Shown here: positions 23,402-32,974 of the stretch, piece by piece
Numbering within the stretch: position 1 is the first letter of the stretch
Layout: each line of letters opens with the position of its first letter
DNA from: an uncultured Pelagibacteraceae bacterium
GTDB lineage: Bacteria; Pseudomonadota; Alphaproteobacteria; Pelagibacterales; Pelagibacteraceae
DNA length: 64,000 bases
Assembly (NCBI GenBank): GCA_902618565.1
Contig: CACNAX010000003.1
Coordinates: 17,264-81,263, forward strand
Reading direction: 5' to 3'
Translations under genes and position numbers: made by a program
Notes under the pieces: model-generated
The model's database searches: none
What the model was told of the DNA's origin: nothing
Seen by the model: only the letters and a program-made list of their open reading frames with translations

Positions 23402-24547
23402 TTACTTAGAAAAAAAGTTAAAGAATTTTTCAAATAAACCCTTATTTTTGGTATCGATTTTAGGAACTTCGTTATTATTTAAATAAAAAATTAAAGCTGC
23501 GTAACATATATCTAAATCTGTCTCTTCGTAAATGTTTATAAATTTAAAGTTAAATTTGTCATTTAAATAAAATGAATTTTTATTAAAAATTAAAGATCCT
23601 TCACCAATTAAAAAGAGATCAGTATCATTAAAATTTAATCCTAAGGATCTAGCATTGGATTTTAAAAAAATAAGATCAATTATTTCTTGAATTCTGTACA
23701 AAATAACTTTCTTTAGTAAGTCTGTTGATATATTTTTGTCCAAAATGTCTTTCATGCTTATTTGATCTGTGTGTTCTTTATTGTCATATGAAAATTCTGT
23801 TTCTGATTTGTTAAATAATTTTTTAATTTTCTCAGCTTCATTAATATTAATTTTAAATATTTTGGATATATCCTTAGAAATATGAAATCCACCAATAGGA
23901 ATGGATTGTATTAATTTTAATTTGTTTTTTTCAAATAGTATTAAAGAAGTTCTTTCCAAACCAATTTCTAAAAATGAAATTTTTGACTTACAAAGCTTTC
24001 TTTTATATGACAACGATTTAATATAACTTGCGCAAAAAATATTTATTACTCTTAAATTTAGATTATTAAAAAAATTTTTTTTTTCATCAACTATCTTTTT
24101 AGGAAAACATATTAACTTAAAGTCAATAAAAAGATTATTTATATTTTTTTCTTCATTTGGTATTTTATCAAATTTTATATTATCGATAATAAAGCCATCA
24201 GTAATAGTGTGAATTATTTCAAGATGAGGATAGTTCGTTTCTACCAATTGTTTCAACTCTAGTAACATAGAATTGAAAACATTTTTGAGTTTTAAAATTT
24301 GATTTAATTTTTTACAAAGAGAAATATCAATCGTAATTAATTCTTTACAATCAAAAATTAAAATTATGTCTTCTATATGAGATTGAATTTCGCCTTCTGC
24401 TCTCTTTATAACATTTTGAATTGCTTTATTATTATCAAAAGAAGACGTAATTGTATCAGAATATTTCTTTTTAAGATTTTTATCAAAGACAACAAACCTC
24501 CATTTTGAAGATCCTAAATCAATTATATTTAAAAAATTTTTATTCAT
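23402..24547 (-). CDS. ftsA: Divergent FtsA cell-division protein
   Basis: Actin-fold phosphate motif IDLGSSKWRF and position after ftsQ in the dcw cluster. Confidence 0.85.
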   Translation of the reverse strand: MNKNFLNIIDLGSSKWRFVVFDKNLKKKYSDTITSSFDNNKAIQNVIKRAEGEIQSHIEDIILIFDCKELITIDISLCKKLNQILKLKNVFNSMLLELKQLVETNYPHLEIIHTITDGFIIDNIKFDKIPNEEKNINNLFIDFKLICFPKKIVDEKKNFFNNLNLRVINIFCASYIKSLSYKRKLCKSKISFLEIGLERTSLILFEKNKLKLIQSIPIGGFHISKDISKIFKININEAEKIKKLFNKSETEFSYDNKEHTDQISMKDILDKNISTDLLKKVILYRIQEIIDLIFLKSNARSLGLNFNDTDLFLIGEGSLIFNKNSFYLNDKFNFKFINIYEETDLDICYAALIFYLNNNEVPKIDTKNKGLFEKFFNFFSK

Positions 24548-25236
24548 ATATTTTTTAAAATAACTCTATTTGGAATTCTTAAATCGATAACCATATTTGG
24601 TTTTAATTTTTTTGATCTCAAAAAAGAATCAAATATGGTTATTGCATTTTCTATATTTTTGTGTGGAAGTTTAATTAATATGTTGTTTTTAAAATATAAA
24701 TCCCATCTTTTGTTTTTATGATAATAATATTTTTTAATATTTTTGTTATCTATATTTTTTTTGATTAAAATTTTATTAAGCTTTTTGAAATCCAAGATAT
24801 CAAATTTTCCAAATATGGTCGGTAAGATCAATTCGTTATTAATTTTTTCCGATGAAATAAATTCTCCATTTTCACCAACATAATATTTTTTTTGACTTAT
24901 AAATGTAATTGCTTTTATATTTGTTTTCTGTGCCTCAACGATAATTGTAGATGGGTAGATTTTTTTTATATTTATATCTTCTAGAAAATTTAAATTTTCT
25001 ATTTCATTTTCAATATCTATTTCTTTAACAAAGAAAATATTTTGTTTTTTTATAAATAAAATTTTATTTAAGATTTTTTTCTCAATATCTATATTATTAG
25101 TCTCTACATTTATATTCTTTACTAAAAAATAATTTGAAAAAACCTTTAAGTAATTGTTGTTTATAATACTTGTTAAAATAAGAAATGAGAAAATATAAAA
25201 ATATATTTTAATTTTACTTGTTTGTTGAAGCATCAT
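24544..25236 (-). CDS. ftsQ: FtsQ (POTRA/FtsQ domain)
   Basis: N-terminal TM, IKKIYPSTIIVEAQKTNIKAI, cluster position. Confidence 0.85.
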   Translation of the reverse strand: MMLQQTSKIKIYFYIFSFLILTSIINNNYLKVFSNYFLVKNINVETNNIDIEKKILNKILFIKKQNIFFVKEIDIENEIENLNFLEDINIKKIYPSTIIVEAQKTNIKAITFISQKKYYVGENGEFISSEKINNELILPTIFGKFDILDFKKLNKILIKKNIDNKNIKKYYYHKNKRWDLYFKNNILIKLPHKNIENAITIFDSFLRSKKLKPNMVIDLRIPNRVILKNI

Positions 25237-26134
25237 TCAAAATTTTTTTTATCAAATTTTTGAAATTAATGTTATTAAATTTTGCAATTTCAGGCACTAA
25301 TGACAATGAAGTCATGCCTGGTTGTGTATTTGTTTCTAATAAATAAAATTTGTTTTTGTGAAACCTAAAATCAGATCTAGTAACACCTCTGCATTTCAAC
25401 AATTTATGAGCTTTTAAAGCAATATTGGTAATTTTAAAATATTGCTGTTTAGATATATTTACTGGAATAATATGCTCTGTCTTTGCTGTTTTGCTATATT
25501 TGGCCTTATAATCATAAAATTTTCTTTTAGGTTTTAATTCTATAGCACCAAGAATTTTTTCTGACAAAATAGCAACTTGAATTTCTCTTCCTGGTACGTA
25601 TTTCTCGATTAAGATTTCTCCATAATCTTTAAGTTTATTTAAATTTTTAATTATATTATTCTTACTACATATAAAAACATTTACACTAGAGCCTTCATTA
25701 AGAGGTTTTACAACTAGAGGAAAGCCAATTTTTTTTTGCAAATTATTTATTAATTTTAACTTTTTTATATTGTTTCTATAAGAGAATTTAAGATACTTAG
25801 GCGTCAAAATTTTATTTTTAATAAAAATTTTTTTTGATAGCTCCTTATCTATTGCTAAAGAAGACGATAATACGCCTGAATGGGTATATTTTACTTTTTC
25901 CGATTCTAAAATTGCTTGAATATAACCATCTTCTCCATATCTACCATGCAATAAATTTAATACTATATTTGGATTAAAATTTCTTAATACTTGAACAAAT
26001 TTACCATCAGGATTTACTACCTTAATTTTATATTTTCTATCTTTATTTAATTCTGAGTAAACGCTTTTTGCAGTTTGTATACTAACTTCTTTTTCTTTTG
26101 AATATCCGCCTGCCAAAATTAGAATTTTTTTCAT
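25214..26134 (-). CDS. ddl: D-alanine--D-alanine ligase
   Basis: LLHGRYGEDGYIQAILE, YTHSGVLSSSLAIDK, NTQPGMT. Confidence 0.96.
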   Translation of the reverse strand: MKKILILAGGYSKEKEVSIQTAKSVYSELNKDRKYKIKVVNPDGKFVQVLRNFNPNIVLNLLHGRYGEDGYIQAILESEKVKYTHSGVLSSSLAIDKELSKKIFIKNKILTPKYLKFSYRNNIKKLKLINNLQKKIGFPLVVKPLNEGSSVNVFICSKNNIIKNLNKLKDYGEILIEKYVPGREIQVAILSEKILGAIELKPKRKFYDYKAKYSKTAKTEHIIPVNISKQQYFKITNIALKAHKLLKCRGVTRSDFRFHKNKFYLLETNTQPGMTSLSLVPEIAKFNNINFKNLIKKILNDASTNK

Positions 26135-27042
26135 TATTCTATAATTTTGATTTCTAAATTAATATTAATCCCAGTTTTATCTTTGACATTTTTTTTTACA
26201 AAATTTATTAAAGAGTTCATTTCTTCAAATGAGGCATTTTTTTTATTAATAAAAAAATTTGAGTGTTTTTTTGATATACTAGCATCTCCAAAATTTATAT
26301 TTTCTGGAACTGATTCTTTTATTAGTTCCCAAGCTTTTTTTGTTGTTTGGTCGATTGGGTTTTTAAAAGTACTACCCCCAGTCTTAATTTTTGAGGGTTG
26401 AGAATTGTTTTTTTTTATTGCCAATTCTTCCATCAAATTTTTTATTTTATTTTTATTTAATAAATCACCTTTAAAAGTAGCACTTAAAAAAATTAAATTT
26501 TCGTTTAATTCTATTTTTCTATATTGAAATTTAATTTTGTTAGATGGGATAACTTTTATATTTCCCTTTGTATCAATACATTGCAGAGAGATTAATTTGT
26601 CTTTAAATTCTGTTCCAAAACATCCAGAATTCATTTGAAGACCCCCTCCAACCGAACCAGGAATACAGTACATAAATTCAAAACCACTTATTCCATTCTC
26701 TAGTGCAAATTCAGAAAGTTTTTTTTGTGGACAAGCTGAGCCTGCTATTATTGTGTCTGGTTTTAATTTTGATAATGTGCTAAAATTGTTGCTAAGTTTG
26801 ATTATTACTCCTTCGTAAGTATTATCTTTAAATAACACATTTGAACCCATTCCTAATATAAACATTTTTCCTCTATTATTATATAGTTTTAGGAATTCTT
26901 TTAATTCTATTAGATTTTTTGGTTTAAAAAAGATTTTTGATTTACCTCCTATATTAAACCAATTGAATTTTTTGATATCAGTATTAAAAAACAAATCTGC
27001 ATTATATTTATTTTTAAAATCTTCAATATCTTTTAATTCCAT
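26134..27042 (-). CDS. murB: UDP-N-acetylenolpyruvoylglucosamine reductase
   Basis: WFNIGGKSKIF, LGMGSNVLFKD, GIPGSVGG-like CIPGSVGGGLQMNSG. Confidence 0.96.
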   Translation of the reverse strand: MELKDIEDFKNKYNADLFFNTDIKKFNWFNIGGKSKIFFKPKNLIELKEFLKLYNNRGKMFILGMGSNVLFKDNTYEGVIIKLSNNFSTLSKLKPDTIIAGSACPQKKLSEFALENGISGFEFMYCIPGSVGGGLQMNSGCFGTEFKDKLISLQCIDTKGNIKVIPSNKIKFQYRKIELNENLIFLSATFKGDLLNKNKIKNLMEELAIKKNNSQPSKIKTGGSTFKNPIDQTTKKAWELIKESVPENINFGDASISKKHSNFFINKKNASFEEMNSLINFVKKNVKDKTGININLEIKIIE

Positions 27043-27043
27043 A

Positions 27044-28426
27044 TCAATTAAGATTTCTTACCCAATTTGTTATAGATCCTGCACCCATAGCAATAAAAAT
27101 TTTATTTCCAAAGGCAATGTTTTTAGTAATTTTTTTTAAATCTATTTCATTTTTGAGCATTATCAAATTAACTTTAGAATTTTTTGCAATTAATTTTGCA
27201 AATGAAGTATATGAGAATCCTAACTTTATAGTTTCGCTAGCTTTATAAATTGGACAAAGTAAAACTGTGTTTGCATTTTTAAAACATTTAGAAAATTCAA
27301 CTTTTAAATTTTTTACTCTTGAAATTCTATGCGGTTGAAAAATACAAACTATTTCTTCTTTATTATATACTTTACTGACACCATCTAATACCGATGAAAT
27401 TTCAGTTGGATGATGAGCATAGTCATCAAAAAATGGCACTTTATTAATTTCAAATAAGAAATTAAACCTTCTCTGGACTCCATTAAAGTTTTTGAGACCT
27501 AATTTAATTATATTATCTGATACACCAATCGAAAAAGCTACCGCCAATGCAGATGTTGCATTTTTTATGTTATGCAAACCTAACAAAGGTATTGAAATAT
27601 TTTTTATAGTTTTTGTTTTGCCCGGTATTTTTATTTTAATATTAAATTTTGAATAATCTCTATTCTGAATTATATTGAAAATATGAAAATTTGATTTCTT
27701 ATTTAAACCAAAGGTATAGTAATTGTTATTTTTAATTTTTGGTAAAATATTTTTTACATTTTTGTCATCTAAACACAGAAAAGCCTTTCCGAAAGAAGGT
27801 GTTTTATCAATAAATTGTATGAATTTATTTTTTAAATTTTTCATAGTTCTGTAATAATCCAAGTGTTCATTGTCAATGTTGGTTATTATTGAATAATTAA
27901 AAGGTATTTGAAGAAAACTTCCATCCGATTCATCTGACTCAACTAAACTCCAATCACTTTTTCCTAATTTTGCCGAACTTCCTATTGAATTCAAAACACC
28001 TCCGTTAATTATTGTCGGATCTAATTTTGCATAATTCAAAATATTTGACAAAATTGATGTTGTTGTTGTTTTACCGTGTGATCCTGTCACAACAATATTT
28101 TTCATTAAAGAAACTATATGACCTAACAATTCTCCTCTTTTATATATCGGTAAGTTTAATTTTTTAGCATGCCTATATTCTGGATTTGATTTTTTTATAG
28201 CTGATGAAACTACTAATACAGTACAATTTTTTATATTTTGCTTATTATGATTTAAATAAATTGGAATTTTTCTTTTTCTTAGTAAATTAAGATTTTTATT
28301 ATCTGATTTATCACTTCCTTGTATTTTAAAGCCTAAACTATCCATTATTAATGCTAAGCCACTCATACCAATACCACCAATTCCAACAAAATGAATTAGT
28401 TCAGTTTTTCCAATATTAATTTTCAT
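27044..28426 (-). CDS. murC: UDP-N-acetylmuramate--L-alanine ligase
   Basis: FVGIGGIGMSGLA, VTGSHGKTTTTS, FDDYAHHPTE. Confidence 0.97.
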   Translation of the reverse strand: MKINIGKTELIHFVGIGGIGMSGLALIMDSLGFKIQGSDKSDNKNLNLLRKRKIPIYLNHNKQNIKNCTVLVVSSAIKKSNPEYRHAKKLNLPIYKRGELLGHIVSLMKNIVVTGSHGKTTTTSILSNILNYAKLDPTIINGGVLNSIGSSAKLGKSDWSLVESDESDGSFLQIPFNYSIITNIDNEHLDYYRTMKNLKNKFIQFIDKTPSFGKAFLCLDDKNVKNILPKIKNNNYYTFGLNKKSNFHIFNIIQNRDYSKFNIKIKIPGKTKTIKNISIPLLGLHNIKNATSALAVAFSIGVSDNIIKLGLKNFNGVQRRFNFLFEINKVPFFDDYAHHPTEISSVLDGVSKVYNKEEIVCIFQPHRISRVKNLKVEFSKCFKNANTVLLCPIYKASETIKLGFSYTSFAKLIAKNSKVNLIMLKNEIDLKKITKNIAFGNKIFIAMGAGSITNWVRNLN

Positions 28427-29492
28427 CTATAATTTCTATAATCTTATTGTTTATATTATTCCAAGTATTTTTTTTAGTAATTTCCTCAAGATTTTTAAAT
28501 TTTTCGTTGTAATTTTTATAATCGTTAAATATTTCAAATATCATTTTTGAAAATTTGTTAAATTCGAATTCCTTTTGTTTTATTAACCAACAACAATTTT
28601 TTTTATAGTAAAATTCTGAATTATAGAATTGGTGATTATCTCTTGCAGATGGGAGAGGTATTGAAATAAACGGTATGTTTAAGAATGAAAGTTCACTTAA
28701 TGTACTTGCGCCTCCTCTGGTAATTGCTAAATCTATACCATTATAGAGTTCACGACTATCATTGGTAAATTCAATAAATTTATAGTTTATATTTGATTTG
28801 TCATATTTGTTTTTTATTGAAGATAAATTATTTTTATTCGATATTTGCTGTATAACTTCGAAATTTCGTTTTTTTGAAATTTCAATAATTAATTCAGTAA
28901 TATTTTCATCAAAAAATGACGCACCTTGACTACCACCAATAATTAGAATTTTTTTTATTTCCTTTTTTAAATTAATTATGTTTTTTTCTAAGTTATATAT
29001 CTCTTTTTTTAAAATAGGTTTAACTATAACTTTTTTAGAATTGTATTTTATTGGGAAGTTTCTTAAATTTTCATCGTAACAAATTATTTTTGTTGAAAAT
29101 TTCAAAGCAAAGCGGTTAGATCTACCTAAAACGCTGTTAGGCTCAAACAAGAAAACTTTTTTTTTTAATATAAATGCAGCTAAGCAAAATGGAAATGTCA
29201 TGTACCCACCAGTACTAATCACAATATTTGTCTTATTATTTTTTAAAAATCTAATAGATTGAAAAATGTTTAGAAAATATTTAAAAATATTTATTGGAAG
29301 TAAATAATTTTTTAAATATAAATTAGGCACATCTATTAATTCATATTTAAATTTTTCAGTATTTATATATTTACTTCCTCTCAAATCAGATACCATTTTT
29401 ACAGAAAATTTGTTTTTTAAATGTTCAAACAAAGAGGTAGATGGTACTACATGGCCACCTGAACCACCTGTTACTATAAGTATATTTTTCAT
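28416..29492 (-). CDS. murG: MurG, lipid II-forming GlcNAc transferase
   Basis: TGGSGGHVVPS, GGSQGASFFDE, TRGGASTLSEL. Confidence 0.96.
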   Translation of the reverse strand: MKNILIVTGGSGGHVVPSTSLFEHLKNKFSVKMVSDLRGSKYINTEKFKYELIDVPNLYLKNYLLPINIFKYFLNIFQSIRFLKNNKTNIVISTGGYMTFPFCLAAFILKKKVFLFEPNSVLGRSNRFALKFSTKIICYDENLRNFPIKYNSKKVIVKPILKKEIYNLEKNIINLKKEIKKILIIGGSQGASFFDENITELIIEISKKRNFEVIQQISNKNNLSSIKNKYDKSNINYKFIEFTNDSRELYNGIDLAITRGGASTLSELSFLNIPFISIPLPSARDNHQFYNSEFYYKKNCCWLIKQKEFEFNKFSKMIFEIFNDYKNYNEKFKNLEEITKKNTWNNINNKIIEIIDEN

Positions 29493-29493
29493 A

Positions 29494-30603
29494 TTAATTT
29501 AATTTTCTCTTCGTCAAATTTAATATTATTCCAGTTAAAATCGATGTTCCAACTATTGAAGAACCACCATAACTAATAAATGGCATAGTCATGCCTGTAG
29601 TAGGAAGCATTCTTATATTTACACCAATATGAATAAAAGTTTGTAATAGTATTATTGAAATACTTCCAACTAATATAAGTTTAAAATTATTATTTTTTGT
29701 AAAATTTATTTTTTTTAAAACTCTATAAGATAAGACTAAATAAAGTAATATTATACTTATTAAGATAATTACTCCAAATTCTTCTGCAATTACAGAAATT
29801 ATATAATCTGTATGTGCTTCTGGTATTCTTGAATTTAAAGTTCCTTCACCTATTCCTTTTCCAAAAAAACTTCCGCTGGATATTGCATCGCTTGCTTTAT
29901 CAGCCTGGTAATTATTGCCGCTAGAATTATCTAAAAATGACATTAATCTTATTCTTATGTATTCAAATTTTGGTACCAAAAAGACTAAAAATAGAGTTAA
30001 TGAACTCACAGCTAATAATGAGATTGCAAAAAGTAATAAATTTATTCCTGAGACAAAAATAATAGCAAGCCAAACAGATATTATTAATAATGTTTGTCCT
30101 AAGTCTGGTTGAGATAAGAGTAAAATTATAATCGGCATTAAAACGACTGAACTCAAGAGATATTTTATGTAAAGGTTTTTTTTTTCTAATGATATTATTA
30201 GTGAAATAACAATAACAAAAAAAGGTTTTAAAGTTTCAATAGGTTGAAACCTAGGTAATGAGCCAATATCTAACCATCTCTTTGACCCTTTGACCTCCAC
30301 TCCTATTAAGGGAACTAACAATAAACTTATAAATGTGATAACAAATAATACGACTGATAACCTAATTAAAATTTTTTGATCTAGTAGAGATAAAAATAAT
30401 ATTAAAAATATTCCTATTAAAACAAAAATTAAATGTTTTAAAAAAAAATAGTAAGAATTTGTGTTTAATTTATCTGATGCGATTATTGAAGTTGAAACTA
30501 AAGAAAAGAACAATCCTAGTGAAAATAATAGACTTATTATCAAAAAAATTGTTTTATCTATGTTTTTCCACCAATCATAAAATGTATCAAAATATTTATT
30601 CAT
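29494..30603 (-). CDS. ftsW: FtsW SEDS-family protein
   Basis: GSKRWLDIGSLPRFQPIETLKP, AHTDYIISVIAEEFG, MPFISYGGSS. Confidence 0.96.
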   Translation of the reverse strand: MNKYFDTFYDWWKNIDKTIFLIISLLFSLGLFFSLVSTSIIASDKLNTNSYYFFLKHLIFVLIGIFLILFLSLLDQKILIRLSVVLFVITFISLLLVPLIGVEVKGSKRWLDIGSLPRFQPIETLKPFFVIVISLIISLEKKNLYIKYLLSSVVLMPIIILLLSQPDLGQTLLIISVWLAIIFVSGINLLLFAISLLAVSSLTLFLVFLVPKFEYIRIRLMSFLDNSSGNNYQADKASDAISSGSFFGKGIGEGTLNSRIPEAHTDYIISVIAEEFGVIILISIILLYLVLSYRVLKKINFTKNNNFKLILVGSISIILLQTFIHIGVNIRMLPTTGMTMPFISYGGSSIVGTSILTGIILNLTKRKLN

Positions 30604-31889
30604 TCAATTGGTAAATATCTTTTAATTAACATATTGAATTGTCTACCTCTTTCTTCAAAATTTTTGTATTGATCAAATGATGCGGCCGATGGGCTAAATA
30701 AAACTGTAACTTTTGTTTTTATATCCTTAAGGTTTGGAATTAATTTAAGGGTATTTCTCAGATCTTTTGATAGATTAACTTTAATTTTATTTTTAAATAG
30801 TTTGAGGAACACTTGTCTATCTTTCCCGTAAATATATGCTTCTAAATTTTTAAAATACTTTTTATTTAAATTAAATTTGTCACCCTTTTTAAATAATCCT
30901 CCCAAGATCCATATAATTTTTTTATTAGTTTCTAAAAATGGAACAGTAGAAGATAATGTTGTTGATTTAGAGTCGTTTATTATTTTTAAATATTTTGATT
31001 GATGGATCACTTCCTGTCTAAATTTCAAAGGTTTAAATTTATTAATAGTTTTTATTACAGTTTTTAAATTAAGTTTCATATGTTTCGATAGCTCAAATAA
31101 AAAATTTAAATTTTGAAAATTTGTTGAATTTTTAAAATTTTCATTACTTAATTTATTTTTTAGATATGCGTACTTATTTTTACTTACATATATTATTTTG
31201 GATTTTATATTTTTAGTTTTTAATAAGTCTTTCAATAAATTAGTGTTTGTTATTATTGCTACATCATTTTCGTTTTGTCTTATTACACATTTTAATTTTG
31301 ATAATACATAATTTTTCATTGTATTATGCCTTTCTAAATGATCTGGAGAAATATTGATGATTATAGAAAATTTTGATTTGAAATATTTACTATAAGCCAG
31401 CTGATAAGAAGAAGCCTCAACAACAAAGATAGTATTTCTGGTAACTCTTTTTTCTTCTAAAATAGGATTTCCAATATTTCCGGTTAACCTGGTATCATAA
31501 TGGTGATTCTTTAAAATATCATAAAGCAACTTACTTGTAGTTGACTTTCCGTTCGTACCAGTAATCGTAATTGTTAAAACTCTAGGGTTAAATTTATAAA
31601 AAATATCAAAATCAGTAATAATTTTTTTTTGATTCTTTTTTAAATAATTTGATAACTGGCATGTATTTGTATTAATACCTGGACTTATAACTATATAATC
31701 AAAATTATTATTTAATAATTTTGATTTAGAAATAAAAAATTTTTTATATTTATTTTTAATTTTTTTCTTATCATCATCGAAGATAAAACACTTATTTTTC
31801 TTTTTTAAATATTTTAATGATGAAATTCCAGATTTTCCAAAACCATAAATCAAAAAATTTTTATTTAACGTTTCATTTTTCAATTTCAT
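30600..31889 (-). CDS. murD: UDP-N-acetylmuramoylalanine--D-glutamate ligase
   Basis: TGTNGKSTTSKLLYDIL, ISPDHLERH, FSPSAASFDQYKNFEERG. Confidence 0.95.
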   Translation of the reverse strand: MKLKNETLNKNFLIYGFGKSGISSLKYLKKKNKCFIFDDDKKKIKNKYKKFFISKSKLLNNNFDYIVISPGINTNTCQLSNYLKKNQKKIITDFDIFYKFNPRVLTITITGTNGKSTTSKLLYDILKNHHYDTRLTGNIGNPILEEKRVTRNTIFVVEASSYQLAYSKYFKSKFSIIINISPDHLERHNTMKNYVLSKLKCVIRQNENDVAIITNTNLLKDLLKTKNIKSKIIYVSKNKYAYLKNKLSNENFKNSTNFQNLNFLFELSKHMKLNLKTVIKTINKFKPLKFRQEVIHQSKYLKIINDSKSTTLSSTVPFLETNKKIIWILGGLFKKGDKFNLNKKYFKNLEAYIYGKDRQVFLKLFKNKIKVNLSKDLRNTLKLIPNLKDIKTKVTVLFSPSAASFDQYKNFEERGRQFNMLIKRYLPIE

Positions 31890-32974
31890 TATCTAAGTTT
31901 CAAAGTTGCTAATCCAATCATCGCTAGAATAATAGAAATTATCCAAAATCTAATTACAACCGTTGACTCTGGCCATCCTTTTTTTTCAAAATGATGATGT
32001 ATTGGGGCCATTTTAAATATTCTTTTACCTGTTAATTTATAGGAAATAACTTGAACTATTACAGAAACAGCTTCTAAAACAAACAATCCGCCTGTTATTG
32101 CTAAAACAATTTCGTGCTTAGTTATTATACCAACAGCTCCCAGTGAACCACCTAATGATAAAGATCCAGTGTCTCCCATAAAAATTTTTGCCGGTGGTGC
32201 ATTAAACCATAAAAAACCTAAACAAGCTCCGATTATTGATCCACAGAAAATCGAAGCTTCTCCCACACCCTCTATATATGCGATCTGAAGATAATCAGAA
32301 AAAATTATGTTACCAGAAACGTAACTAATAAATGCAAAACAAGCAGCAACTAACATAACGGGAACTGTTGCTAATCCGTCTAAACCATCTGTTAAATTAA
32401 CTGCATTTGAAGCTCCAACTAATATGAACATATAAAAAGGTATAAAAAACCAGCCAAGATTGATTACTAAGTTTTTGAAAAAAGGAAAATATAGATTGTT
32501 TATTTGATCAGAATTACTTGTGATATAAAGTATAAATATACCAATCAAAGCTAAAATAATTTGAAGAGAGAACTTTAGTTTAGAAGAAATTCCATGCGAA
32601 CTTTTTAACTTTATTTTTTTATAATCATCATAAGCTCCCAATAATCCAAAAGAAGCTGCAATAAATATTAAAAACCAATTGTATGGATTTGATAAGTCAC
32701 CCCATAGTAATACTCCTGAAAAAACACCTAGTAATATTATAAGTCCTCCCATCGTAGGTGTTCCAATTTTACTAATTATATGATCACTAGGTCCATCTTC
32801 TCTGATTGGATTATGAATCTGTTTTGAAGAAAAAAAATTAATCAATGGGTTTCCAACTAAAAAAACAACAACCATAGCTGTAAACATAGAAAGACCAGTT
32901 CTTACTGTTAAATATTTAAAAACATTCAAAAAACTAAATTGATCTACTAGAATTGAAAAAAGTTCAAACAACAT
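31889..32974 (-). CDS. mraY: MraY, phospho-MurNAc-pentapeptide transferase
   Basis: GTPTMGGLIIL, NAVNLTDGLDGLA, APIHHHFEKKGWPE. Confidence 0.97.
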   Translation of the reverse strand: MLFELFSILVDQFSFLNVFKYLTVRTGLSMFTAMVVVFLVGNPLINFFSSKQIHNPIREDGPSDHIISKIGTPTMGGLIILLGVFSGVLLWGDLSNPYNWFLIFIAASFGLLGAYDDYKKIKLKSSHGISSKLKFSLQIILALIGIFILYITSNSDQINNLYFPFFKNLVINLGWFFIPFYMFILVGASNAVNLTDGLDGLATVPVMLVAACFAFISYVSGNIIFSDYLQIAYIEGVGEASIFCGSIIGACLGFLWFNAPPAKIFMGDTGSLSLGGSLGAVGIITKHEIVLAITGGLFVLEAVSVIVQVISYKLTGKRIFKMAPIHHHFEKKGWPESTVVIRFWIISIILAMIGLATLKLR